Source: Actinomycetes bacterium (GTDB lineage Bacteria > Actinomycetota > Acidimicrobiia > Spongiisociales > UBA5794). Taken from it: a stretch of DNA of 54,033 bases. Position numbers and translations under genes: made by a program. Shown here piece after piece: positions 1 through 8,388 of the stretch (positions are counted from its first letter, which is position 1; each line of letters opens with the position of its first letter). The stretch covers positions 1 to 54,033 of the forward strand of contig JAHEJX010000013.1 in assembly GCA_024638645.1 (NCBI GenBank), written 5' to 3'. A model generated the notes under the pieces. The model was given only the letters and a program-made list of their open reading frames with translations, was not told the origin of the DNA and searched no databases.

Positions 1-622
1 CGGCGATCGACAGAGCCATGTTGGCGTTCTGCTCGACCATGAATACGGTTGTGCCGGCGTCGTTGATCTGCTGGATGATCTCGAAATTCTGCGCAACGAG
101 GACAGGGGCGAGGCCCATCGAAGGCTCGTCCATCAGCAGCACCTTGGGCTGAGCCATTAGCGCCCGGCCAACGGCCACCATCTGCTGCTCACCACCCGAC
201 AACGTCCCTGCCTTTTGGTTGAGGCGCTCCTTGACTCGCGGAAACAACTCGAAGATGCGCTGAAAATCGTCGTCGAGGCTGTCGTCCCGGAGGTACCCGC
301 CTATCTCAAGGTTCTCGCGCACTGTCATGCGCTTGAACAGGCGCCGATTCTCAGGAACCATGGAAACGCCTCGCTCGACAACCTTGGCAGTCGACTGGCC
401 GTTCATCACCTCCCCGTCCACAACGACCTCACCCGACGTCGGTTCCACCATCCCAAGGATGGTCTTGAGCGTGGTGGTCTTGCCGGAGGCGTTGCCGCCG
501 AGCAGACATACCATCTCGCCATCATGGATCTTGATGTTGACGTCCTTGAGGATGTGGACCGGGCCGTAGTGGGTGTTCACGTTGCGGAATTCAAGGACCG
601 GTTTGCGGCCGTTGTCGCTCAT
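1..622 (-). CDS. livF: Branched-chain amino acid ABC transporter, ATP-binding protein LivF (partial, C-terminus off the window)
   Basis: This is the second ATPase of a Liv-type importer for leucine, isoleucine and valine or related amides. About 207 codons are visible. The Walker A motif GGNASGKTT (residues 42-50) has Ala where Gly is usual. The ABC signature LSGGEQQ and Walker B VLLMDEPSMGL follow, then the H-loop-region VEQN. LivF is normally about 235 residues, so roughly 30 are missing past position 1. The ATG start overlaps the livG stop as ATGA. It is the last visible gene of livH-livM-livG-livF. The family is certain; the substrate is inferred from family and context. Confidence 0.93.
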   Translation of the reverse strand, partial: MSDNGRKPVLEFRNVNTHYGPVHILKDVNIKIHDGEMVCLLGGNASGKTTTLKTILGMVEPTSGEVVVDGEVMNGQSTAKVVERGVSMVPENRRLFKRMTVRENLEIGGYLRDDSLDDDFQRIFELFPRVKERLNQKAGTLSGGEQQMVAVGRALMAQPKVLLMDEPSMGLAPVLVAQNFEIIQQINDAGTTVFMVEQNANMALSIA

Positions 623-1404
623 GACTTCCCCTCGGCCGGACGGCCTAGATAGGCCTCGATCACATCTTCGTTCTGCGACACGTCTTCATAGGCGCCCTCC
701 GCGATCTTCACCCCGTGGTCGAGGACAACAACTCGATCGCTGACATCGCGCACAACCTTCATATCGTGCTCGATGACGACGACGGTGAAGCCAAGCTCGT
801 CGCGCAACCGGCTGATCAGCCCCGTGAGCTCCACCGTTTCCCGCGGGTTCATGCCGGCGACGGGCTCGTCCAGGAGCAGCAGCCGCGGCTGAGTCGCCAT
901 CGCCCGAGCAATCTCCAAGCGGCGGCGATTGGCGTATGACAGGACGAACGCCGGTTGATCGAAGCGGTAGCCAACCAACCGTGTCCCAAAGAACCCAAGG
1001 ATCTCCTTAGCGCGCTCCTCGATCTCAGCTTCCTCCTGGCGGAAGGCCTTCGTCCGGAAGATGGCCGGGATCATCCCCTGTGACGTCCGGCAATGCTGAG
1101 CAACCATGATGTTCTCGAGGACTGACATGTTGGGGAACAAGCGAACGTTCTGAAAGGTGCGGGCAATGCCGGCCGTGGTGATCTGATTCGGCTCCCAGCC
1201 GCCGATGTCGCGGCCTTCGAACAATATCTCGCCGCCGTCCGGCGGGAACATGCCGGAGATGACGTTGAAGAATGAAGTCTTTCCCGCGCCGTTCGGACCG
1301 ATGACGGACACGATCTCGCCCTCGTCGATGTGGAACTCCACACCGTCGAGCGCCTTGATGCCACCAAAGGTCTTGCGGAGCCCATTGATCTGGAGGAGCG
1401 GCAT
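619..1404 (-). CDS. livG: Branched-chain amino acid ABC transporter, ATP-binding protein LivG
   Basis: This is the first ATPase of the Liv importer, 261 residues. It has Walker A GPNGAGKTS near residue 38, the longer LivG-type insertion (PNMSVLENIMVAQH), a degenerate signature LSYANRRRLEIARAM, and Walker B LLLLDEPVAGMNP. The signature is the form usual in LivG, which lacks a strict LSGGQ. I chose the ATG at 1404, which overlaps the livM stop by one base (TGATG) and begins MPLLQINGLRKTFGG. A longer open frame to 1473 would run back into livM and is unlikely. The gene is translationally coupled to both neighbours. Confidence 0.93.
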   Translation of the reverse strand: MPLLQINGLRKTFGGIKALDGVEFHIDEGEIVSVIGPNGAGKTSFFNVISGMFPPDGGEILFEGRDIGGWEPNQITTAGIARTFQNVRLFPNMSVLENIMVAQHCRTSQGMIPAIFRTKAFRQEEAEIEERAKEILGFFGTRLVGYRFDQPAFVLSYANRRRLEIARAMATQPRLLLLDEPVAGMNPRETVELTGLISRLRDELGFTVVVIEHDMKVVRDVSDRVVVLDHGVKIAEGAYEDVSQNEDVIEAYLGRPAEGKS

Positions 1405-3200
1405 CAGGAACCGTCCTCGGAGTCGGCAGCAACCGCTTCGTCTTCGGTGAACTCGCCCGACTTGTCGAACCACGCGTCCTGGGATAATTCCTCATGGTGC
1501 AGTTCGCGCGATCGTCGTACGCTCGGAACGAGGCCTTCCGGCCTTTGCAACATCATGTAGACCAGGATGACCCCGACGATCAACAGCTTGAAGTCTGCAA
1601 ACTCCAACAAGAGTCCGGGCTGCGTCGGCCCCCCGAGCACTCCGATCAGAACCAACGACCCAAGCATGACGCCGCGGATACTGCCCATGCCGCCGACGAT
1701 GACGATCACGAGGATGATGATCGACACGAGGAGCCGGAACGACGTGGGGAAGATCGAACCGACCTTGGCCGCAAAGAGCGCTCCGCCGAAGCCAGCGAGG
1801 ATGGCACCAACCACGAAGGCCGACAGCTTCGCCTTCACCGTATCGATGCCCATTACCTGGGCCACGGACTCGTCCTCACGCAGCGCTGTCCACGCTCGGC
1901 CAACGCGCGACGATTGCACCGCGTATGAGATCCACGAAGCGAGGATCACAAACGCGGCGGCGAAGTACAGGATCCCTTGCGGGTTGATGCCGGATACCGA
2001 TGTGATGCCGACGTTGATCGGCGGGATGCGAGTGATGCCCTGCGCCGCTCCAAACAGCGGCTTGAGGAAGTCAGAGAGGAACAAGATGCGCACGATCTCT
2101 CCAAAACCAAGTGTGACTATCGCCAGATAGTCACCTCGCATACGGATCACGGGTGTACCGACCAGCAAACCCATGAGAGCTGAGAGCGCAATGGCCACGG
2201 GCAGCGCAGTCCACCAGGACCACTGGATGTTGAACTGCGGAGATGTCAGCAGCCCGATCGAGTAGGCCCCGACGGCGAAGAAGGCGACGTATCCGAGGTC
2301 GAGAAGACCCGCCAGTCCGACGACGATGTTGAGGCCCAGCCCCATCAGCAGGAAGAGCCCAACGTTCGCCAAGATCTCCGACAGCAAACTGCCGAGAAGC
2401 ATCGGTGAGACGATGATCACAGCGGCGACGATTCCGGCCGCGATCAAGGACCAACGCGTGCGCTCCCTGCGGTCGGTGGACCGCAGGCCGGCTGCGACTT
2501 TTGTTTCACGGAAATCGATCACTGGGCGTCCAGCCAGGTAGTAGGCAACAGCCGCAACGATCATGGCGGCGCCCCAAGTCAGACCGCCGTCGTTGTACAC
2601 GATGTTGACGAGGCTGCGTCCGGCCACTGCGTCGAACAGGTCGTCGATCTGGACCTGGCGCAAGATCTGCGATACGAAACGTTCGAACAACGCAATGACG
2701 ATGATCCACAGCACCGCGGCTACGGTGCGGCGCCGCGTCTCCGCCCCGATCAGGTGCATTGCGCCGCCCACCACCCCCAAGACAGTTGCCAGGATCAACA
2801 TGAGGAGAGCTCCGAGGGCGAACGATCGGTTGAACGTGAGGATGTCGAGGAGCGCCGGTGAAAACTTGATGAAGATCTCCCGGATGTTCCACGTGTTCAG
2901 AACAAAGGTGAACGCCACGATCACGATGCCTGCTGTGGATCCAACCACCGCGCCGGACCACACGTTGCCAACGCTCGGTTCGGGCCGCTCTACTCCTTCG
3001 AGCTCCTCGACGAGGCTCGTGCGGTAGGCGAGGACCGGCACGAGCCACAGCAGCGCTAAAAAGCCGAGGCTCACGAACGGACTCACGACCATACGCGATT
3101 TGTCGAACGTTTCCACGATGCCAACGGCCGCCGTGAATATCGCGGAGAGACCGGCAATCAGGCCCCAGTTGATCGACTTACGCAGATCGAAGTTCGTCAA
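1404..3200 (-). CDS. livM: Branched-chain amino acid ABC transporter permease LivM with a long N-terminal membrane extension
   Basis: This is an integral membrane permease of the Liv importer, 598 residues, far longer than the 300-430 usual for LivM. The conserved permease core starts near residue 265 (LLSEILANVGLFLLMGLGLNIVVGLAGLLD read in pieces) and includes the segment around GYVAFFAVGAY. The first ~250 residues add several extra hydrophobic segments, for example near residues 12-60, 80-100, 120-145 and 160-180. The start is TTG, overlapping the livH stop as TTGA, so translation is probably coupled. The C-terminus is polar and acidic. The function of the extension is unknown. Confidence 0.88.
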   Translation of the reverse strand: MTNFDLRKSINWGLIAGLSAIFTAAVGIVETFDKSRMVVSPFVSLGFLALLWLVPVLAYRTSLVEELEGVERPEPSVGNVWSGAVVGSTAGIVIVAFTFVLNTWNIREIFIKFSPALLDILTFNRSFALGALLMLILATVLGVVGGAMHLIGAETRRRTVAAVLWIIVIALFERFVSQILRQVQIDDLFDAVAGRSLVNIVYNDGGLTWGAAMIVAAVAYYLAGRPVIDFRETKVAAGLRSTDRRERTRWSLIAAGIVAAVIIVSPMLLGSLLSEILANVGLFLLMGLGLNIVVGLAGLLDLGYVAFFAVGAYSIGLLTSPQFNIQWSWWTALPVAIALSALMGLLVGTPVIRMRGDYLAIVTLGFGEIVRILFLSDFLKPLFGAAQGITRIPPINVGITSVSGINPQGILYFAAAFVILASWISYAVQSSRVGRAWTALREDESVAQVMGIDTVKAKLSAFVVGAILAGFGGALFAAKVGSIFPTSFRLLVSIIILVIVIVGGMGSIRGVMLGSLVLIGVLGGPTQPGLLLEFADFKLLIVGVILVYMMLQRPEGLVPSVRRSRELHHEELSQDAWFDKSGEFTEDEAVAADSEDGS

Positions 3201-4480
3201 GCTCGCTCCTCCGCAGAGAGGCGCTCACCAAGCAGCCCGGTCGGTTTGAAAACAAGGACAAGAACGAGAGCGCTGAACGCCACCACGTCCTTGAGCTGGG
3301 CAATACCAGGCACAACGAGAGACATCCCGGAATCGCGCAACGAGGGAACTGCGAAGGTGAACACCGTGATGGCGCCTACGACCCCCAGCGCCCAACGGGA
3401 TAGGTCCTTCTGTTCTTCTGCCTTTGACCAGACAAGAACGATGGCGATCGCGGCGAGGATCACCAGCTCGATGTAGATGAACTTGAGTTCCCACGCCAGG
3501 CCACCGAGCACCACCTGGGGCCCAACACCTTCGAAGACTCCGAGCGTCACCCCTCCAACCATGGCCCCGACCAAGTTGCCGATCCCGCCTAGCACTGCCG
3601 CCGTAAACGCCTTGATGCCTGGTAGGAATCCAGTGAAGAAGGAAACGCCACGGAAGAGGATCGCCCACAGGAAGCCTGCGACCCCGGCCATGGCCCCGCC
3701 AATGGCGAATGTCATGACAATCGTTCGGTTGACGTTGATGCCCATCAGCGCCGCGATCTCTTTGTCCTCCGCTACCGCACGAATCGCTCGGCCTGTCTTC
3801 GTTCGCTCGACGAAGAAATAGAGCACGGCCATTGAGAGCAGCGCCACAACAATCACGAGGAGCTTCGTCCCCTCGATCTGGAAGCCGGTTCCGAACAGGT
3901 CGACCTTTCCCCGGAGCCCTTCAGGAGGCTGCGGGTAGTTGTTCACGCCAACGCCGAAGAGACCGGCGAAGGCGTATTGCAGGAAGAACGAGATACCAAT
4001 CGAAGTGATCAACGGAATCAGGCGAGGCGACCCGCGCAACGGTCGGTATGCGACCTTTTCAACGATGACCGCGATTGCTGTAGAAGATGAGACGGCAACC
4101 GCCAGCACGATGAGTGCTGCGAAGATGAAGTTGTTCTCCCACATGCCGTTTTCAAAGAGGATGTCGGCTGCGAAGAACCCGACCATGCCCCCGGCCATGA
4201 ACACCTCGCCGTGGGCGAAGTTGATGAACCCAAGAACTCCGTAGACCATCGAGTAGCCGAGGGCGATCAATCCGTACATGAAGCCTTGGGCGATTCCGGC
4301 AACAAGCAGATCGCGCCAGGCCTCGGCGGTTGGCCCGCCACCTTGCCGCCAGATCGCGATGGTGCCGGCAATACCCCAGAGAACGACGAGAGCTGCGCCT
4401 ATGCGGATCAGCCATAGGAACGAGTCGACCCACGTCAAGCGAGAGGGGCGGTGCGCGTCTTTGGTTGTGGTCGTGGTCAC
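3197..4480 (-). CDS. livH: Branched-chain amino acid ABC transporter permease LivH
   Basis: This is the second permease of the Liv importer. The core begins with the conserved segment around GIAQGFMYGLIALGYSMVYG and continues through INFAHGEVFMAGG, both typical of LivH. I chose the GTG at 4480 (427 residues). The open frame continues to a GTG at 4555, but that start lies inside a strong hairpin (4544-4575), so I consider it less likely. LivH is usually about 300 residues. Here an extra N-terminal membrane segment and a C-terminal insertion of about 60 residues before the last helix account for the excess. Start confidence is only moderate. Confidence 0.86.
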   Translation of the reverse strand: MTTTTTKDAHRPSRLTWVDSFLWLIRIGAALVVLWGIAGTIAIWRQGGGPTAEAWRDLLVAGIAQGFMYGLIALGYSMVYGVLGFINFAHGEVFMAGGMVGFFAADILFENGMWENNFIFAALIVLAVAVSSSTAIAVIVEKVAYRPLRGSPRLIPLITSIGISFFLQYAFAGLFGVGVNNYPQPPEGLRGKVDLFGTGFQIEGTKLLVIVVALLSMAVLYFFVERTKTGRAIRAVAEDKEIAALMGINVNRTIVMTFAIGGAMAGVAGFLWAILFRGVSFFTGFLPGIKAFTAAVLGGIGNLVGAMVGGVTLGVFEGVGPQVVLGGLAWELKFIYIELVILAAIAIVLVWSKAEEQKDLSRWALGVVGAITVFTFAVPSLRDSGMSLVVPGIAQLKDVVAFSALVLVLVFKPTGLLGERLSAEERA

Positions 4481-4543
4481 TGCGATGAGGCATTCAAGCT
4501 GATCCAACTGGTCGGTGCGACTGAAAACGAAGTGCCCGACGAA

Positions 4544-4575
4544 GAAAGGGAGCACCCAGAGGGGCGCTCCCTTTC
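4544..4575 (-). terminator. Hairpin between livK and livH (terminator or partial attenuator)
   Basis: There is a perfect 10-base inverted repeat, GAAAGGGAGC and GCTCCCTTTC, around a 12-base loop. It sits downstream of the livK stop and upstream of livH, and on the minus strand it is followed by a T-rich stretch. A partial terminator here would let the binding protein be made in excess over the membrane components, a common arrangement in ABC importers. That role is inference. Confidence 0.7.
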
Positions 4576-4599
4576 GTTCATTCGTTGTCGCTCATCGAC

Positions 4600-5862
4600 T
4601 TAAGGGGAGTAGCTGAACACCACGTTCGACGAAGCGGCTTCGAAGTTGCTGGTGTCGTTGTTGAGGACAATCGTGATCCTCTGTGCACCGCAGTCTCCGA
4701 AGTCGTCACAGCTGATTTCGCCGATGATGCCGCTGAACGACGTGCCGTCGAGCTCCTCGCGCAGCGCAGCACGATCGATGTACATCGTGTCGTCGACAAC
4801 AACCGCGACTTCCCTGATCGCATTCAGCAACATGGTGGTTGCGTCGTACGAATGGGCCCAGAAGGGGGCAGACGGAACCTCTCCGTATGCAGCCTGATAG
4901 GCATCGAGGAAATCAGTGGCGTTCTTATCCGTGAACGAGTTGGTGTTGGAGCCGAAGCCCAGGTCCGGACCGGAGTGGTAGATACCTTCGGCTTCAGGGA
5001 TGGTCATGAAGTCCGAAGAGATCAGGCCGTCGGCCGAGATCAAGACTGTGTTCTCCAAACCGGCCACGCCGCCGATCTGCTGCGCGATGAACGTGCCTTC
5101 GGCAACGAAGATCGGGAAGAACAGCGCCTCTGGAGAGCCAGCAGCAACTTCTGTCAGCACCGGCACCATGTCCGTGTCACCAACGTTCACAGCGGTGTAG
5201 ACCGCCATGGTCCCGCCCAGCTCCTGGAAGGCATCCGAGAATGCCGTCGCCAGACCGTCCGTGTATGGGTCGCCGTCGTGAATGGCGGCGGCCGTACGCA
5301 ACCCGAGGTCGTTGTACACAAACTCAGCCACTGCCCGACCCTGGAAGAGGTCGTTGTGGGCGGTTCGGTAGTAACCCTCGAAGTAGTTCGATCCCGCCGT
5401 GCCGGCCAGGTCAGACGTCAGCGATGGCGACGTGTTCGACGGTGAAATCATCACCATGCCCGCCTGGCTGATCAGCGGTGCTGCCGCTGCAGCTGCGCCT
5501 GAGCACGACGTGCCGATCACTCCGACCACCTGGGGGTCGGAAACAATGGCCTGACCGCCTGCCTGACCACCCTCTGCGGAGCAGAGATCGTCAAGACCTG
5601 TGCCGACTTCAACGCTGAAGCCCTCGATGTCGCCGAAGTCGGCGATGGCGAGGTCAACGCCACGCTGGTTGGGAATTCCGAGTGTCGAGTTGGGACCCGT
5701 GATGACGTTCAAGGAACGAATCTGGATCGACTCGCCCGGCTCGATGACCACTTGGCCAAGCGCGCCTGGCTCTGGAACCTCGCCTCCGGAATCGCCGCAC
5801 GCGGCAGCCACAAGCGCGAAAGCGCTGAGCAGCAGCACTAGGTAGCGAAACTTGCCCTTCAT
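4600..5862 (-). CDS. livK: Branched-chain amino acid ABC transporter substrate-binding lipoprotein LivK
   Basis: This is the extracellular, lipid-anchored binding protein of the Liv importer, 420 residues. The N-terminus has a charged start (MKGKFR), a hydrophobic stretch and a lipobox-like AAAC with Cys22, followed by an acidic/Gly linker. The body is a type I periplasmic-binding fold, with GVIGTSCSGAA near residue 130 and MVMISPSNTSPSLT near 155, as in Leu/Ile/Val-binding proteins. The ATG at 5862 has an AAGGAG site 10 bases upstream. It leads the liv operon and is separated from livH by a hairpin. The exact ligand is unknown. Confidence 0.92.
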   Translation of the reverse strand: MKGKFRYLVLLLSAFALVAAACGDSGGEVPEPGALGQVVIEPGESIQIRSLNVITGPNSTLGIPNQRGVDLAIADFGDIEGFSVEVGTGLDDLCSAEGGQAGGQAIVSDPQVVGVIGTSCSGAAAAAAPLISQAGMVMISPSNTSPSLTSDLAGTAGSNYFEGYYRTAHNDLFQGRAVAEFVYNDLGLRTAAAIHDGDPYTDGLATAFSDAFQELGGTMAVYTAVNVGDTDMVPVLTEVAAGSPEALFFPIFVAEGTFIAQQIGGVAGLENTVLISADGLISSDFMTIPEAEGIYHSGPDLGFGSNTNSFTDKNATDFLDAYQAAYGEVPSAPFWAHSYDATTMLLNAIREVAVVVDDTMYIDRAALREELDGTSFSGIIGEISCDDFGDCGAQRITIVLNNDTSNFEAASSNVVFSYSP

Positions 5863-5890
5863 GTAGATAATTCTCCTTGAATAGGTGAGT

Positions 5891-5937
5891 GTTCGGGTTT
5901 CCTAAGCCCTGTGGCCCCCGAACCGACGCGGAGTGTA
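5891..5937 (-). promoter_or_regulatory. Possible livK promoter and 5' leader hairpin
   Basis: On the minus strand a -10-like TACACT (5932-5937) precedes a leader of about 60 bases. The leader contains a 7-base inverted repeat (GTTCGGG and CCCGAAC). I see no convincing -35 box. The call is weak. Confidence 0.3.
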
Positions 5938-5972
5938 CCGAATTCATCGATGCCGGTGCGTGCCGAACCCGG

Positions 5973-7286
5973 TCAGGCGGACTCGTACGCGGTGAATCGC
6001 TCAACATCACCAGCTGGTATGCGAGCGGTGATCCGGGTGCCTCCGGCCTCGTCGGCCCGTTTGGTGACCTCGCCGAGGCGATAGAGGCGGTCGACGACGT
6101 CACCGGCCGAATACGGAACCAGCAGCTCGATCTCGACGCTGCCCCTGCTCAGCTCGTGGACGACGGTGTCAAGCAGCGCCGCTATCCCCTCGCCTGTCAC
6201 CGCGGAAACAGCGACCGACCCGTCATTGAGCTCCAAAAGGCGCTTGACCGCGGCTTCGGGCGCGATGTCGGCCTTGTTGACGACCATGAGCTCGGGGACA
6301 TCACCAGCTCCAATCTCGGTGAGGACCAACCGCACCGCGGACGCCTGAGCATCCGGGTCTTCTTCGGCGGCATCCACAACGTGGAGGAGCAGATCGGCGT
6401 CCTGGACTTCTTCGAGAGTCGCCTTGAACGATTCGACCAATTGGTGAGGAAGGCGGCGCACAAATCCGACTGTGTCAGATGCGAGCGCCTCTACCCCGCC
6501 CGGCAGTTCGAGTTTGCGGACCGTGGAGTCGAGAGTGGCAAACAGCCGGTCTTCGACCAAGACATCGGCTGCAGTCAGTTTGTTGAATAGCGTCGACTTG
6601 CCCGCGTTCGTGTAGCCGACCAAAGCCACGAGCGGCAGGCCTTGGCGTTTGCGTTGTTTGGAGCGGGTCTTGCGCGAGCCGGCAACGTCTTTGAGCTGAT
6701 TCTCGATCTTGCGCACCCGATCGAGGATGCGGCGTCGGTCGGTTTCGAGCTGGGTTTCCCCAGGGCCTCGGGTGCCGATGCCACCACCGAGGCGGCTCAG
6801 AACAATTCCCTTGCCGCGCAGCCTTGGCAACCTGTAGCGATGTTGGGCAAGCTCGACTTGGAGCATGCCTTCACGACTGGTGGCGTGCTGGGCGAAGATG
6901 TCGAGGATGAGCGCCGTTCGATCGACTACGTCCACCTGGAACTTCTGATTGAGGTTGCGCTGCTGGGCCGGGGAGAGGTCGTTGTCGAACACGACGACGT
7001 CGATGTCCATCGCGGCCACATCGCCAGCAATCTCGGTAGCTTTGCCCTTGCCTATGTACATCGCGGCGTCCGGCGCGTCCCGCCTGACGAGTATCGAGTA
7101 GACGGGTTCCGAACCTGCGGTGTCGGTGAGCCGCTCGAGTTCCACGAGGCTCGCTTCAGCCTGTTCGACCGAATCCCGCTTCGTGGCGACACCGACGAGG
7201 AGGGCCTTCTGCCGCTTGACCTCGAGGTCGGTGACCGTTGCGGTGAGGCGCCTTCGTTGTCTGCCGGACCTTGGTTCCTGAGTCAC
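5973..7286 (-). CDS. hflX: Ribosome-associated GTPase HflX
   Basis: HflX is a GTPase that binds the 50S subunit and splits stalled or hibernating ribosomes. The 437 residues show the N-terminal HflX domain (GKGKATEI near residue 80, DNDLSPAQQRNL near 102), the family linker GTRGPGETQLETDRR, then the G domain: G1 GYTNAGKST near 225, G3 DTVGF near 270 and G4 NKAD near 340. Length is normal. The start is a GTG with no Shine-Dalgarno sequence. A -10-like TACCAT ends 6 bases upstream (7293-7298), suggesting a leaderless mRNA. Confidence 0.95.
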   Translation of the reverse strand: MTQEPRSGRQRRRLTATVTDLEVKRQKALLVGVATKRDSVEQAEASLVELERLTDTAGSEPVYSILVRRDAPDAAMYIGKGKATEIAGDVAAMDIDVVVFDNDLSPAQQRNLNQKFQVDVVDRTALILDIFAQHATSREGMLQVELAQHRYRLPRLRGKGIVLSRLGGGIGTRGPGETQLETDRRRILDRVRKIENQLKDVAGSRKTRSKQRKRQGLPLVALVGYTNAGKSTLFNKLTAADVLVEDRLFATLDSTVRKLELPGGVEALASDTVGFVRRLPHQLVESFKATLEEVQDADLLLHVVDAAEEDPDAQASAVRLVLTEIGAGDVPELMVVNKADIAPEAAVKRLLELNDGSVAVSAVTGEGIAALLDTVVHELSRGSVEIELLVPYSAGDVVDRLYRLGEVTKRADEAGGTRITARIPAGDVERFTAYESA

Positions 7287-7347
7287 GAGCGGATGGTACA
7301 GCGCTTGCGATTACCGATTGGCAGCCGGTACTGGTCGGCGGAACTAC

Positions 7348-8253
7348 CTACCAGCTGATCTCGGTACAGCCCTCATGGGTGTCCGGCTCGACCTGAAGCG
7401 TGGCGTGAGCGATCGAGTAGTCGGATCGGAGCAGATTGCTTGCGTCATCCAGAATGGGATGAGGGTCATGACCCTCGCGCATCACCAGGTGCACGCTTGC
7501 GACATCCATCTCGGACGTAAGCGTCCAAACGTGAAGATCATGAACGCCGGTCACTCCTTCGATCGAGATCAGCGAGGCACGCAGCTCCTCCACATCGAGG
7601 TCGTCTGGGGCCGCTTGAACCAGCACGCGCAGAGCACTGCGCCCCAGGCGATATGCACGCGGGAGTATGAAGAGGCCAATGGCCACTGCAAATACCGGAT
7701 CTGCGTAGGCCCAGCCGGCATATCGAACGAGAAGAGCCGCCGAGATGGCTCCAATCGATCCGATCAGATCGGCGACCACCTCGAAGTACGCACCCTTCAT
7801 GTTGAGCGACTCGTCTGCGCCACGGCGCAGCAACCGCCAGCCGACCAGATTGACACCGAGGCCGAGGATCGCAACCACCAGCATCGGCCCAGAGGCAATC
7901 TCCGGCGGATTGCCGAAACGACTCGAGGCCTCGAGGATCGCGTAGCCGGCCACTCCGACGAGCAACAGTGCGTTGGCAAGCGCAGCAAGAATCTCGAGCC
8001 GGTACAACCCGAACGTGCGGTGCCCGGACGTGTCGACTTGATTGGCTGCTGTGATGGCTGCCAGCGCCATTCCGAGGCCCAGCGCGTCCGTCGCCATATG
8101 GCCGGCGTCCGACAGGAGTGCAAGCGAGTCGGTCGCGATTGCCGTGATGAACTCCACGACCATGAAAGACGCGACAAGCCCAAAGGCAACTGCCAACCGC
8201 CGGGCGTGTCGCGCCCCGGCGCGGGGCCGACCGTGGAAGTGTCCCTCGCTCAT
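7348..8253 (-). CDS. Cation diffusion facilitator family metal efflux protein (CzcD/ZitB-like)
   Basis: This is a membrane antiporter of the CDF family, which exports Zn2+, Cd2+, Co2+ or related ions in exchange for protons. It shows six likely membrane segments and the metal-site motif SDAGHMATDALG (an HxxxD pair) near residue 50. A second site lies in YFEVVADLIGSIGA, with a C-terminal cytosolic domain containing VHDLHVWTLT. I chose the ATG at 8253 (MSEGHFHG, 301 residues, with an N-terminal His-rich patch). A longer frame reaches 8370, but its extra codons run through the palindromic operator and look non-coding. Confidence 0.9.
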   Translation of the reverse strand: MSEGHFHGRPRAGARHARRLAVAFGLVASFMVVEFITAIATDSLALLSDAGHMATDALGLGMALAAITAANQVDTSGHRTFGLYRLEILAALANALLLVGVAGYAILEASSRFGNPPEIASGPMLVVAILGLGVNLVGWRLLRRGADESLNMKGAYFEVVADLIGSIGAISAALLVRYAGWAYADPVFAVAIGLFILPRAYRLGRSALRVLVQAAPDDLDVEELRASLISIEGVTGVHDLHVWTLTSEMDVASVHLVMREGHDPHPILDDASNLLRSDYSIAHATLQVEPDTHEGCTEISW

Positions 8254-8328
8254 GTCGCTGACATCGGTTGCACCATGGCAGCGTATCGGCCCATTCTTGG
8301 AACGGGCAGAGCAAGTTTTTGTGTTGAA

Positions 8329-8371
8329 AATGGATGAATGTTCATTCATAATAAATGAACATTCATCCATT
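8329..8371. promoter_or_regulatory. Long palindromic operator upstream of the SDR-TetR operon
   Basis: Two perfect 18-base arms, AATGGATGAATGTTCATT and its complement, flank a 7-base A/T spacer. Each arm holds a half-symmetrical ATGAATG-TT-CATT core resembling TGAATG/CATTCA sites of FadR-type TetR regulators. It lies 18 bases before the SDR start and 75 bases before the divergent CDF start. It is the likely binding site of the TetR protein encoded at 9327. The assignment is inference. Confidence 0.75.
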
Positions 8372-8388
8372 GAATTGAGGAGACCTCT

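Noticed and set aside
4585-5445. Long open frame antisense to livK (286 codons), with similar long frames antisense to livG, hflX, ctaA and others
   Set aside because: The opposite strand has clear conserved proteins. These frames are rich in Arg, Pro and Ser and have no motifs, as expected from high-GC codon bias.
8254-8370. 39-codon N-terminal extension of the CDF transporter
   Set aside because: It runs through the AT-rich palindromic operator and has no membrane or motif content; the internal ATG at 8253 begins a normal CDF protein.
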